DNA of 64,000 nt from Bacillus_BD sp050389805 (GTDB lineage: Bacteria > Bacillota > Bacilli > Bacillales > Cytobacillaceae). Positions 8,677 to 16,928 of the stretch are shown here, one piece after another; positions within the stretch are counted from its first letter, which is position 1; each line of letters opens with the position of its first letter. A program made the translations under genes and the position numbers. Location of the stretch: assembly GCF_050389805.1 (NCBI RefSeq), contig NZ_CP130945.1, forward strand, positions 558,001-622,000, in the 5' to 3' direction. The notes below the pieces were generated by a model, which worked only from the letters and a program-made list of their open reading frames with translations, was not told the DNA's origin and did not search any database.

Positions 8677-8982
8677 TGAAACACCGGGGCGGTTCTAATG
8701 TTTCAAAAGAACATAAAAAATTAATTTTCTATAAGTCAGTTAGGTTTCTTTGGCGTTTAAAACCCTAATGAGCAAAAATGAACCCCCAAGAACCACCCCA
8801 ATGTTTTACCATTAAAACTTTAACCTAATCGCATGGATTAGGTTTTTTTATATATAAATCAGTTGTTATGCCATTCTTAGAAACATATTTTGGGAGCATA
8901 GGGAACTTTCTTTGTAGTGCCTCTTAGGTTGTTAAAACATAATAGCAAAAAATGAAACGCGGAGAACCGTCCCCGTGTTTCA
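8677..8982. repeat. REPIN-like element 2 (long spacer)
   Basis: Palindromes at 8677-8705 (core GGGGCGGTTCT) and 8953-8982 (core AGAACCGTCCCC) face each other. The 247-base spacer is longer than in elements 1 and 3 and contains the hairpin terminator at 8822-8850, so this may be two solo units or one expanded pair. Confidence 0.75.
8822..8850 (+). terminator. Intrinsic terminator after the ABC/MBL/IMPase operon
   Basis: AACCTAATC and GATTAGGTT form a nine-base-pair stem with a tight loop, followed by seven T. Similar CCTAATC/GATTAGG hairpins occur near 13361, 20029 and 22448. Confidence 0.85.
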
Positions 8983-9090
8983 TGTAACTTACCAATCTTA
9001 TGGTGCACCTTAGCTGAATTCGATTGAGTCGTATTGATAATTCATTTAAACTCAAACATGAAGGAACGAATAATGATGGGAGGTGTTGAC

Positions 9091-9531
9091 ATGAAAATTA
9101 CCGTAGAGCATGTTCTTACAGGTGAAAATGAGATTATCGTAAAATGTCAACAACTTGATTCAGAAATGCAAGAAATTCTTGAGTATCTCAAAAAGTCGAT
9201 CAAACTGATTGCAGCCAAAAAGGATGAGGAGACGTTTTTGCTTCAGCCGCATGAAATTTACTATGTAGATTCAGTCGATAATAAAACATTTATATACACA
9301 AAGGATACCGTATTAGAATCAAAAGATTCATTGCTGTATCTCGAAACCCACTATTCTAATTTGGGACTCGTTCGGATTGGAAAATCCCAGTTAGCCAATC
9401 TCCATCATATTAAAACATTAAAGAGTATGATGAACAGCCGGATACAGATTACACTCGAGAGTGGGGACCGGCTCGTTGTATCAAGGCATTATGTTCCTGC
9501 CTTTAAAAATAGACTTGGAATAGAACATTGA
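9091..9531 (+). CDS. LytTR-type DNA-binding regulator without receiver domain
   Basis: 146 residues. Residues ~45-145 match the LytTR beta-rich DNA-binding domain: LLQPHEIYYVDSVDNKTFIY, then LGLVRIGKSQLANL, then RIQITLESGDRLVVSRHYV. The first ~45 residues are short and hold no phosphoacceptor receiver, so it is not a classical response regulator. An upstream ATG at 9034 is in frame, but GGAGG seven bases before 9091 marks the real start. Receiver-free LytTR genes are commonly paired with a DUF3021 membrane protein, as here, and probably control their own operon including the ABC exporter downstream. Confidence 0.88.
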   Translation: MKITVEHVLTGENEIIVKCQQLDSEMQEILEYLKKSIKLIAAKKDEETFLLQPHEIYYVDSVDNKTFIYTKDTVLESKDSLLYLETHYSNLGLVRIGKSQLANLHHIKTLKSMMNSRIQITLESGDRLVVSRHYVPAFKNRLGIEH

Positions 9532-9545
9532 TGGGAGGGATTTAA

Positions 9546-9992
9546 ATGAAAAAGAAATGGCAAGATTTTTATTTATTTATGTTTGATGTAAAGACAACGG
9601 GATGTATATATTTTGTAGCGTTTGTTTTTTTCTATTTTGTATTTGGGGTCATAAACGATCGTTATTGGGTCACACTTGATTTTTGGACCTCTATGCAAAT
9701 AATGTTAGCCTGTCTTCTTATTGGAGTTGGTCAGGGGATCTTTCTTCCGAAAAATCATTTATCGCTACCTAGAATTATTATATGGGCAGTTTGGGCACTC
9801 TTGGTAACAGTTGGTTTTTCTGAAGGATTTCAATGGTTTCAAATGTATCCACGATGGTATAGCTTTGGATTTTATAGTATTATAGCCATTTCATTTTTTT
9901 TCTTTTGGGTGGCACTTAATTGGCGTCTAGAACGAGAAACGAAAGAATTGAATCATGCTCTTGTTAAATATAAAAAAAATGAGCTTGGATGA
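9546..9992 (+). CDS. DUF3021-like four-helix membrane protein
   Basis: 148 residues with four hydrophobic segments (about 17-40, 52-70, 76-95 and 107-127) and a charged C-terminal tail. Size, topology and its position directly after a LytTR gene fit DUF3021 proteins. These are thought to sense or inhibit their LytTR partner at the membrane, but the mechanism is not established. It starts 14 bases after the regulator gene with a GGGAGGG site and is clearly co-transcribed. Confidence 0.75.
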   Translation: MKKKWQDFYLFMFDVKTTGCIYFVAFVFFYFVFGVINDRYWVTLDFWTSMQIMLACLLIGVGQGIFLPKNHLSLPRIIIWAVWALLVTVGFSEGFQWFQMYPRWYSFGFYSIIAISFFFFWVALNWRLERETKELNHALVKYKKNELG

Positions 9993-10006
9993 GAGGTGGA
10001 TAGACC

Positions 10007-10882
10007 ATGGTAACCATACAAATAAACCATTTGAAGAAAAATTATCGAAAACATCTAGCTGTTGAAGATGTATCTTTTTCCGTAAAGGAGGGGGAAATCT
10101 TTGGTTTCGTCGGTCCTAATGGTGCGGGAAAGTCGACAACCATTAAAATGTTGCTGAATTTTATTTTTCCTAGTGGCGGTCATGCAACAATATGTGGCAA
10201 AGATGTCGTAAAGGAAAGTGACGAGATTAAAAGATTCACAGGATATATTCCTAGTGATGTACGATTTTACGAGCATATGACAGTAAGGGAACTCATGAAT
10301 GCCAGCAATCGGTTTTATGATCATTCCTATCAGGAAGAAGCCGAACGCCTTAGTAAACTGTTTGAACTGGACTATACAAAAAAGTTCTATGAATTATCGA
10401 TGGGAAATAAAAAGAAGACAGCCATCGTTTGTGCGCTGGCAGCAAGACCTAGGGTTATTATTTTAGATGAGCCAACCAATGGACTTGACCCAATGATGCA
10501 GAAACGATTATTTACTGAATTAAAAAGGCAAGCGGAGAGTGGGGTGTCAATCCTTCTATCAAGTCACAATCTGGGGGAAGTCCAGGAATATTGTGATCGA
10601 GTGGCTTTTATCAAAAATGGGAAAATTCTTGCTGTAACGGATTTAAAGGAAATACGTCATCCTCATAAAATTGTAACTACTTGGGGAGGAGGTCAGGGTA
10701 TTGACCATCCCAACATAAAGCTGTTGGATCACAAGGACGATAAACGTGTCTATCGCTTCCAAGGTGGCAGTGATATACTCCTTCAGTTATTACGCGATGC
10801 TAATCTAGAAGATTTTACAGTTGAAAATGAGAGTTTAGAAGAGCAGTTTATGGATCTATACGGAAAGGATGAGCCGCAATGA
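10007..10882 (+). CDS. ABC-2 exporter ATP-binding protein
   Basis: 291 residues: Walker A GPNGAGKST, signature LSMGNKKKTAIVCAL, Walker B VIILDEPTNGLDP and switch SSHNLGE. The signature (LSMGN rather than LSGGQ) is common in drug or bacteriocin-immunity exporters of Firmicutes. The C-terminal ~80 residues form the accessory region of this class. It shares four bases (ATGA) with the permease gene, implying translational coupling. Substrate unknown; with the LytTR/DUF3021 pair upstream, a role in envelope stress or peptide resistance is plausible. Confidence 0.9.
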   Translation: MVTIQINHLKKNYRKHLAVEDVSFSVKEGEIFGFVGPNGAGKSTTIKMLLNFIFPSGGHATICGKDVVKESDEIKRFTGYIPSDVRFYEHMTVRELMNASNRFYDHSYQEEAERLSKLFELDYTKKFYELSMGNKKKTAIVCALAARPRVIILDEPTNGLDPMMQKRLFTELKRQAESGVSILLSSHNLGEVQEYCDRVAFIKNGKILAVTDLKEIRHPHKIVTTWGGGQGIDHPNIKLLDHKDDKRVYRFQGGSDILLQLLRDANLEDFTVENESLEEQFMDLYGKDEPQ

Positions 10883-11688
10883 ATGTGTTTCGTTTAGAGT
10901 TAAAAAATACATGGAAAAGTACATTGAAATGGACCATTGCTCTTAGCGGCATTACCTTTATCCTCCTTGCCTTTTTTCCTTCGATGCAAACGGAGTCTAT
11001 GAAAGAACTGGCAGGAGCCAAAATGGAGGGGGTGGATCCCGCGTTACTTGAAGCCCTTGGGTTAGCAGAATTAACAGATTTTACGGTGGTCACGAACTAT
11101 TTTGGGTATGTTCTTCAATACTTGACGTTAGCCATCATGGTGTTTGTTTCGCAAATAGCAGTGAATTCTCTGATAAAAGAGGAAACGGATGGAACGATTG
11201 AGTTTCTTTACAGCAAACCGATTTCAAGAAGTACATTGCTTTGGCAGAAGCTGGTGGCCAATGTCCTTTCGTTTCTAATGATGTTACTGATTCTATTCTT
11301 TGTCACGTTTATTGGTTATCTTTCCTTTAGCGATTTTAATCTTGTAGAGAGTATAAAGGAAGTGGGTGCCTTATATGGTGCTATTTTCTATATAGGGCTT
11401 GTGTTTATGGCTATAGGTATGCTTCTGTCTGTTCTATTAAAAAGTAGTAAAGGTTCGGCTGGAATGGTCATGGCCGTTGTATTTGGTACTTTTATTTTGG
11501 GGATTTTAGGTACAGTAGTCGACGACTTACAATTTTTAACTTATATATCCCCAATGGACTGGATTAAAACCCAGAAATTATTGACTGATGGCATCTTAAT
11601 AGAAGAATGGCTGATGGGGGTTTTGGTCATTGTTCTTTGTCTAATTTCTGCCCATGAGAGATATAAAAGAAAAGACTTACGCTGTTAA
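10879..11688 (+). CDS. ABC-2 type permease
   Basis: 269 residues with about six membrane helices, a large extracellular part after helix 1 (near residues 35-75), and the QIAVNSLIKEETDGTIEFL stretch typical of ABC-2 permeases, where the coupling helix contacts the ATPase. It overlaps the ATPase gene by four bases. The two would form a homodimeric-permease exporter. Confidence 0.88.
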   Translation: MNVFRLELKNTWKSTLKWTIALSGITFILLAFFPSMQTESMKELAGAKMEGVDPALLEALGLAELTDFTVVTNYFGYVLQYLTLAIMVFVSQIAVNSLIKEETDGTIEFLYSKPISRSTLLWQKLVANVLSFLMMLLILFFVTFIGYLSFSDFNLVESIKEVGALYGAIFYIGLVFMAIGMLLSVLLKSSKGSAGMVMAVVFGTFILGILGTVVDDLQFLTYISPMDWIKTQKLLTDGILIEEWLMGVLVIVLCLISAHERYKRKDLRC

Positions 11689-11762
11689 ACACGTTGGGGG
11701 CATCAGTACCGCGTACCGCGTACCACCACTTTTTTTGATTAAGAGTGTTCTCAGTCTGTTAG

Positions 11763-11892
11763 TGGAACACCGGGGCGGTTCTGATGTTTCAAAAGAATAT
11801 AAATAAAATTATTCCACAAAAAGCTATGCTTATTTGGTGGTCAAAATCCGAATTAGAAAAAACGAAACGCCGAGAACCGTCCCCGTGTTTCA
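11763..11892. repeat. REPIN-like element 3
   Basis: Inverted palindromes at 11763-11791 (core GGGGCGGTTCT) and 11863-11892 (core AGAACCGTCCCC) with about 70 bases between. The right arm runs into the stop codon of the minus-strand DUF1259 gene: the TGA at 11892-11890 is the outermost TGA of the repeat. Its left arm opens TGGAAC instead of TGAAAC. Confidence 0.82.
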
Positions 11893-12294
11893 GGAAACTG
11901 GGTAACTACGTAAGAATGATAAGGAGTGTGCCATCTTTTTTGCGAAATTTAAGGGGGGCTCAACGGATTGAATGTGGATATAAAGGACGACAGGGTTTGT
12001 AAATAACCAATGATTATGTAAAGCACTCACAATCAATCCCTGTTGGACAACCGAATACATAAATCTAGGAATCTCTTCTTGTAAAATAGCAATTTCAGCC
12101 AAGTTTAAAGCATTTCCATTTTGATCAAGGGATTCAAATGAGATTCCTACCGGTAAAGCTGAACTACTCTGATAGTCTTGAATCAGCACCTTAAAATTGC
12201 GGTGTAACGATACGGAACAACTACCTTGATGGACGTTACTTTTCCCTTTAAGGATTCTAGCAAATTGTTCACAAATGTAATCGAAATTATTCAT
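11890..12294 (-). CDS. DUF1259 (LppY/LpqO-like) domain protein
   Basis: 134 residues, cytoplasmic by sequence. The stretch NGNALNLAEIAILQEEIP and the motif SALHNHWLF with YIHIQSVEPP are diagnostic of DUF1259; the conserved histidines suggest a metal or ligand site. Function unknown. Full-length relatives are often two tandem copies (about 280 aa) or exported; this is a single cytoplasmic domain. A good GGGAGGGAG site precedes the ATG. The protein ends RSYPVS with a stop codon that belongs to the adjacent repeat. Confidence 0.82.
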   Translation of the reverse strand: MNNFDYICEQFARILKGKSNVHQGSCSVSLHRNFKVLIQDYQSSSALPVGISFESLDQNGNALNLAEIAILQEEIPRFMYSVVQQGLIVSALHNHWLFTNPVVLYIHIQSVEPPLNFAKKMAHSLSFLRSYPVS

Positions 12295-12415
12295 TAAAAC
12301 TCCCTCCCTTCACTAATAAAATGTATGTTATTGGACATTGCTATATGTTCAAAGGTGCTCTTACGTTATCTTGCAATTTTCCGCCTTTGGGTATTTCCCT
12401 CAGGGGAGTAAAATA

Positions 12416-12433
12416 ATTCCTATTTTTAGGAAT
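12416..12433. promoter_or_regulatory. Inverted repeat before the FMN reductase gene
   Basis: ATTCCTA and TAGGAAT stand as perfect arms around four T, between the divergent DUF1259 and reductase genes. The position suits an operator, but no regulator is adjacent and the assignment is weak. Confidence 0.3.
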
Positions 12434-12563
12434 AACGTATTAGCAATAGGAAATATTAATTTTGTAACAGTTAATTTGTCATATATTCCATTTTAAGGTG
12501 GGCAAAAGTATGGGTTTTTTTGACAAACTATTTAGGAGTTCAACAAATAAGGAGGAAGAACAG

Positions 12564-13106
12564 ATGGCAAACTTAAATATTGGAATTATTTTAGGGAGTA
12601 CTCGTGAAGGTCGCCTTAGTCCACAAGTTGGAGAATGGGTAAAGTCACTTGCGGAAAAACGCGGTGATGCAAATTATGAAATCGTAGATCTTAAAGATTT
12701 TGACCTGCCTTTTTTGGGTACAACGGATGGATCAGAGCCAGGAATTGCAAAATGGAATGAAAAAATCGGTAGCTTAGATGGTTTTGTATTTATTGTTCAA
12801 GAATACAACCATAGTATTACGGGGGCGTTAAAAAATGCAATGGATATGGCACGTGAAGCATGGTTTAACAAGGCAGCGGGAATTGTGAGTTACGGATCAG
12901 TTGGTGGAGCACGTGCTGCAGAACATTTACGTGGAATTCTTTCAGAGCAATCGATTGCACATGTTCGTACACACCCAGCTTTAAGTTTATTTACGGATTT
13001 TGAAAATGGTCAAACCTTCAAACCAGCTCAAATGCATGAAGGTACTGTAAATGAGATGTTAGAACAACTAGTATCTTGGGCAGGTGCACTAAAAACAGTT
13101 CGATAA
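12564..13106 (+). CDS. NADPH-dependent FMN reductase family protein
   Basis: 180 residues from the ATG at 12564, which has GGAGGAAG upstream and gives the family's normal N-terminus MANLNIGIILGSTREGR; GSTREGR is the FMN-phosphate loop. QEYNHSITGALKNAMD and SYGSVGGARAAEHLR are the other flavodoxin-like reductase motifs. It likely reduces FMN, quinones or azo compounds in the cytoplasm. The frame is open further upstream with another usable start at 12510 (site AAGGTGG), adding MGFFDKLFRSSTNKEEEQ. Both starts have ribosome sites, so a longer form is possible. Confidence 0.88.
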   Translation: MANLNIGIILGSTREGRLSPQVGEWVKSLAEKRGDANYEIVDLKDFDLPFLGTTDGSEPGIAKWNEKIGSLDGFVFIVQEYNHSITGALKNAMDMAREAWFNKAAGIVSYGSVGGARAAEHLRGILSEQSIAHVRTHPALSLFTDFENGQTFKPAQMHEGTVNEMLEQLVSWAGALKTVR

Positions 13107-13358
13107 TTCGTTATGATCATGTCTACATGAAACAAACATTGTCTACAAAAAGTTCAATGTACTTTTAGCAGTAGAGTCCGTCAAGAAGGCTTAAAAAGAG
13201 GTACAAGTGATCAGACCATCAACCATATCCATGGGAGTAGCTCTGAATGAACCTAAATTATTAAACTCGCTGTATAAAACTAAATCTCCAAAATCATTCA
13301 GAATTTATACAGGATAATCGGTTGTCGGCATCATCTAGCATATATCTTCAGGTAAAAT
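13107..13358. other. Intergenic DNA without recognised features
   Basis: Between the reductase stop and the hairpin at 13361 I see no ORF with a ribosome site and no repeat. The last ~55 bases resemble the sequence before the hairpin at 20029. Confidence 0.5.
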
Positions 13359-13360
13359 AG

Positions 13361-13391
13361 TGCCTAATCACAATGATTAGGTGCTTTTTCT
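13361..13391 (+). terminator. Intrinsic terminator after FMN reductase region
   Basis: CCTAATCA / TGATTAGG stem with a three-base loop followed by GTGCTTTTTC. Member of the CCTAATC hairpin family. Confidence 0.75.
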
Positions 13392-13468
13392 TATACGAAA
13401 CAAAAGTCAAAGGGAGCGTAGGGGAAAATCTCTGCTTCAAGCCATCCTCTTAGCTAGACAACAAAAAA

Positions 13469-13497
13469 TGAAACACGAGAACCGTCCCCATGTTTCA
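13469..13497. repeat. Solo REP palindrome at the lacI 3' end
   Basis: Single unit, core AGAACCGTCCCC, ending exactly one base before the TGA of the lacI-family gene on the minus strand. A decayed copy of the lacI 3' end at 19744 lacks this unit, giving an empty-site comparison. Confidence 0.85.
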
Positions 13498-14517
13498 TCA
13501 ACATGAATCCCTCAACTTCAATTCTGGAGAAAAACGATATACGACGGGTACATTTGAATGATTTCCTTGAATTTGGCTTAAAATAATCCCGGCCGCCTTT
13601 AATCCCATTTCATTAATTGGCTGTGCAATGGTTGTTAAAGAGGGCTGATAAATATCTGCATAGGAAACATCATCAATGCTGATGACAGCCACTTCATTAG
13701 GAATGGAAATTCCTTTTTCCTTTAAAAAGCTGAGTACTTCCTTTAAGACTAAGTCGTTTCCGGCAATGATGCCATTTGGCTTTTCATCAGAAAGAAACAA
13801 TTGTTCTAGATCTTCTTTTAGCCCTGAAAGGGAATTGGAACGCAGAAGTTCAGGGTAATCATAGTCAGAATTTGAATTATGAAACGCCAGTGCCTTTTTA
13901 TACCCTTCAATCCGCTCAATTCGCGGGGAAATATGATGATAGACCGGTTGTGTCAGCATCGCAATTCGAGTCCTGCCTCGCTCCACTAAAGTAGAGACAG
14001 CCAAAAAAGAAGCTGCTTCGTTATCGAGCAAGACTGTATCTACAAGAATTCCCTCAATCTTTCGATCCATAAACACAACAGGAGTTTCATGGTTGATTAA
14101 ACGGCTGTATTCGGCATGATTGGTGCCTGTTGGAAAAATAATCAGCCCATCAACGCTTCTTCCCGCCAACATCTGAATATAGGCGATTTCCTTCACAGGG
14201 TCGTCATCGGCATTACATATAATGACTTGGATTCCCTCTTGTTGCAGTCTCTGCTCAATAACTCGAATCACTTCGGTTGAAAGTACGTGGCGGATATTGG
14301 CCACAATAATCCCAACTAATTTGGTTTTTTGCTTTTTTAAATTGCTGGCAAAGAGATTTGGTTGGAAATTCATTTCTTCAATAACCTTTTCAATTTTCTC
14401 CCTTGTACTTTGGCTCATATATTCATATCTTTTATTTAAAAATTGGGAAACGGTGCTTTTCGATACACCTGCATTTTTTGCGACATCCCCAATTGTAACC
14501 GCTTTAGTTTTTGTCAT
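13498..14517 (-). CDS. LacI family transcriptional regulator
   Basis: 339 residues. Residues 7-60 form the LacI helix-turn-helix: VTIGDVAKNAGVSKSTVSQF, then the hinge EEMNFQPNLFASNLKK. The rest is the periplasmic-binding-like sensor domain with GLIIFPTG, VVFMDRKI, GNDLVLKEVLSFLKEKG and VISIDDVSY. Such proteins bind a sugar or sugar acid. It is divergent from a PfkB-type kinase and TRAP transporter genes, so it is probably their repressor, acting at the palindromes between them; KdgR regulators of Bacillus are a fair comparison. ATG start with GGAGGG upstream. Confidence 0.9.
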   Translation of the reverse strand: MTKTKAVTIGDVAKNAGVSKSTVSQFLNKRYEYMSQSTREKIEKVIEEMNFQPNLFASNLKKQKTKLVGIIVANIRHVLSTEVIRVIEQRLQQEGIQVIICNADDDPVKEIAYIQMLAGRSVDGLIIFPTGTNHAEYSRLINHETPVVFMDRKIEGILVDTVLLDNEAASFLAVSTLVERGRTRIAMLTQPVYHHISPRIERIEGYKKALAFHNSNSDYDYPELLRSNSLSGLKEDLEQLFLSDEKPNGIIAGNDLVLKEVLSFLKEKGISIPNEVAVISIDDVSYADIYQPSLTTIAQPINEMGLKAAGIILSQIQGNHSNVPVVYRFSPELKLRDSC

Positions 14518-14644
14518 AGAACAAACCCTCCACGAAAGTTTTATAAGATCGTAGACTACCTTCTATCTAACTTTCTTTTATCTAATTAACCTTGTTAATT
14601 CTAATTTTCATTATAGAACCGTCATCTTACAATAACAATAATAG

Positions 14645-14659
14645 ACTAAACGGTTTAGT
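14645..14659. promoter_or_regulatory. Candidate LacI-family operator 1
   Basis: ACTAAAC-G-GTTTAGT, a perfect 15-base palindrome in the divergent promoter region between regulator and kinase genes. A near copy lies at 14806-14820. Confidence 0.6.
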
Positions 14660-14770
14660 AAATCTATTAAAACCTGCAAATATAATTAAAGTAGATGGTG
14701 TCAAAACCTTGAATATGTGTAGAAATTAGTACATTTTCCAATAAAAAAGAAAAATATTTTTATTTATCTA

Positions 14771-14785
14771 TTGTAATCGCTTACG
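14771..14785. promoter_or_regulatory. Candidate cre site (CcpA)
   Basis: TTGTAATCGCTTACG matches the cre consensus WTGNAANCGNWNNCW at all but the last position. It lies 74 bases before the kinase start, suiting catabolite repression of a sugar-acid operon. Confidence 0.55.
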
Positions 14786-14805
14786 AAAGCGCATACAATG
14801 TAATC

Positions 14806-14820
14806 ATAAACCGATTTAGT
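14806..14820. promoter_or_regulatory. Candidate LacI-family operator 2
   Basis: ATAAACCGATTTAGT; on the other strand ACTAAATCGGTTTAT, differing from operator 1 mainly by one extra central base. Two spaced operators would suit repression by looping. Confidence 0.5.
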
Positions 14821-14858
14821 AGCATACTAGTATTTAAGTGATAAAGGTGGTGCACATT

Positions 14859-15809
14859 ATGCTTGACGTTATTACGATAGGCGATGGAATGATATCAATG
14901 AATCCGGTTTCCAAGGGTCCTCTTCGTTTCTCGCAAATGTATGAAAGAAAAATAGGCGGAGCTGAACTTAACTTTGCGATCGGCTGTTCCCGACTGGGTT
15001 TAAAGACAGGATGGATTAGCCGACTCGGCAATGATGAATTTGGAAGATATATATTATATTGTGCTAAAGGAGAGGGCATTGACACCTCAGAGGTTGAGCT
15101 GGTCACTAATTACCCAACCTCCGTTTATTTCAAAGAAATATTCGAAGATGGGAATGGAAGATCCTTTTATTATCGCGATAAATCACCGACCTCTACGATG
15201 GTAGAAAGCGATTTACGTGAGGAATATTTTCGAAAGGCAAAACTATTGCATATAACTGGAGTCTTTCCTTCGATAAGTGATAATAACTGCGCAATCATTA
15301 AAAAAGCAGTCAAAATGGCGAAGAAAACCGGTTTACTCGTTTCGTTTGATCCGAATATTCGTTTGAAATTATGGTCAAAGGAAGAAGCAAAAACATTTAT
15401 TCACGAAATTTTGCCGGATGTTGACCTATTATTAACGGGTGAAGAAGAGGCAGAAATGATTCTTGGAAGGGATTCTGTAGAAAACTATATAAAGAAATTC
15501 CATGACATTGGCATCTCCAAGGTTGTCATTAAAAAAGGTGCAGATGGTTCGACAGGATCAGATGGCACACAAATTTATCACATGCCCCCGGTGAAAGCAC
15601 GAGCGGTCGTGGATACAGTAGGTGCCGGCGATGGATTTGGCGCTGGGTTTGTAACAAGCCTTTTAAGAGGGCAGTCGTTTGAGAAAGCGCTTCACTTTGC
15701 CAATGCAGTTGGAGCAATGGTCATCAGTGTAAAAGGAGATAATGAAGGTCTTCCTTATCTAGAAGATGTCCGAGCATTTTTAGGTGAAACTGAGTTCATT
15801 GAACGATAG
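14859..15809 (+). CDS. PfkB family carbohydrate kinase (2-keto-3-deoxygluconate kinase-like)
   Basis: 316 residues from the ATG at 14859, nine bases after AAGGTGG; an in-frame GTG at 14838 has no proper site. Ribokinase-fold motifs: GGAELNFAIGCSRLGLKTGW near the start, SFDPNIRLKLW in the middle, and the ATP-binding catalytic signature VVDTVGAGDGFGAGF near residue 255, whose Asp is the catalytic base. The GGAELN opening is common in KDG kinases. It would phosphorylate the sugar acid brought in by the TRAP transporter encoded immediately downstream. Substrate inferred from context only. Confidence 0.88.
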   Translation: MLDVITIGDGMISMNPVSKGPLRFSQMYERKIGGAELNFAIGCSRLGLKTGWISRLGNDEFGRYILYCAKGEGIDTSEVELVTNYPTSVYFKEIFEDGNGRSFYYRDKSPTSTMVESDLREEYFRKAKLLHITGVFPSISDNNCAIIKKAVKMAKKTGLLVSFDPNIRLKLWSKEEAKTFIHEILPDVDLLLTGEEEAEMILGRDSVENYIKKFHDIGISKVVIKKGADGSTGSDGTQIYHMPPVKARAVVDTVGAGDGFGAGFVTSLLRGQSFEKALHFANAVGAMVISVKGDNEGLPYLEDVRAFLGETEFIER

Positions 15810-15841
15810 AATCAAAGAATTTAACTTTAGGAGGAATTTCC

Positions 15842-16855
15842 GTGAACTTAAGAAAAATCGTATCAGCCGCAGCTGTTGGAGTGCTATCGTTATCTTTGCT
15901 ATCTGCATGCAACAACACCATCGGGGCTGCCGGAAACGAAAAAGTCACATTACACCTTGCTTCCAATCATCCAGAAGAACATCCTGTTACTCCTTCTTTA
16001 CGGGAATTTGCCCAATTAGCAAATGAAAAATCCGGACAAGAGGTTGAGGTAAAAGTTGCCGCAAATGGACTATTAGGCGGTGAACGTGATGTTATCGAGC
16101 TTGTGAAATCGGGTACTCTTCAAATGGCAAAAGTTAGTGCCAGTGCATTAGAAGGCTTTGAAAAAAGCTATTCCATCTTTTCACTTCCATATGTATTCCA
16201 AAGCGAAGAGCATTACTATAATGTAATGGAAAACAGTGAAGCGGTTCATGATATTTTTACAAAAACAAAAGATCAAGGCTGGTTTGCGATCGGCTGGTAC
16301 AGCGGAGGACAAAGAAGTATTTATACAGCTAACACAAAAGTGGAATCTACTGAGGATATGAAAGGGATGAAAATTCGTGTTCAGGAGAGCCCGACATCCA
16401 TTTCTATGATCAAAGCAATGGGGGGATCACCAACACCAATGGCCTTTGGTGAAGTATACACGTCCCTGCAGCAAGGAATTATTGATGGTGCCGAAAATAA
16501 TGAAATGGGTCTAACATCAAATAAACACGGTGAAGTAGCGAAAGCTTATACGTATACAGAGCACCAATATGTGCCAGATGTCTTGATTATGAGTACAGAG
16601 GCATGGGAAGGCTTAACAGATGAACAAAAGGACGTGATTATTGAATCTGCGGTAGAGTCTGCGGAAAGTCATAAAGTTCGATGGGAAAAAGCCGTTATCG
16701 AAGCAACAAAAGAAGCAGAAGATATGGGCGTCCAATTCTATCAAATCGATAAACAGCCGTTTATTGATGCCGCTAAGCCTTTGCATGAACAGTTCAAAGC
16801 AAAAAATGAAGATAATGCAAGATATTTTGATGATTTTCAAAGCTATGTGAAATAA
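15842..16855 (+). CDS. dctP: TRAP transporter substrate-binding lipoprotein (DctP family)
   Basis: 337 residues. Lipobox LLSAC puts a lipidated Cys near residue 23. The mature part is a DctP-family extracytoplasmic receptor: LHLASNHPEEHPV, FSLPYVFQSEEHYY, GMKIRVQESPTSI (the Arg that binds a carboxylate) and GAENNEMG. Such receptors bind organic or sugar acids. GTG start with GGAGG upstream, 32 bases after the kinase gene. It works with the two membrane subunits that follow, in a sodium- or proton-driven uptake system. Confidence 0.92.
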   Translation: MNLRKIVSAAAVGVLSLSLLSACNNTIGAAGNEKVTLHLASNHPEEHPVTPSLREFAQLANEKSGQEVEVKVAANGLLGGERDVIELVKSGTLQMAKVSASALEGFEKSYSIFSLPYVFQSEEHYYNVMENSEAVHDIFTKTKDQGWFAIGWYSGGQRSIYTANTKVESTEDMKGMKIRVQESPTSISMIKAMGGSPTPMAFGEVYTSLQQGIIDGAENNEMGLTSNKHGEVAKAYTYTEHQYVPDVLIMSTEAWEGLTDEQKDVIIESAVESAESHKVRWEKAVIEATKEAEDMGVQFYQIDKQPFIDAAKPLHEQFKAKNEDNARYFDDFQSYVK

Positions 16856-16928
16856 GGAATTTAAACAACGGTCTCTTACCAGTTGATTAGCATGATTGTT
16901 TGGAGACCTGAAGGAGAGGGAAATATCG

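Noticed and set aside
11784..12002. Plus-strand frame over the REP pair
   Set aside because: It is built largely from repeat DNA and lies antisense to the DUF1259 gene.
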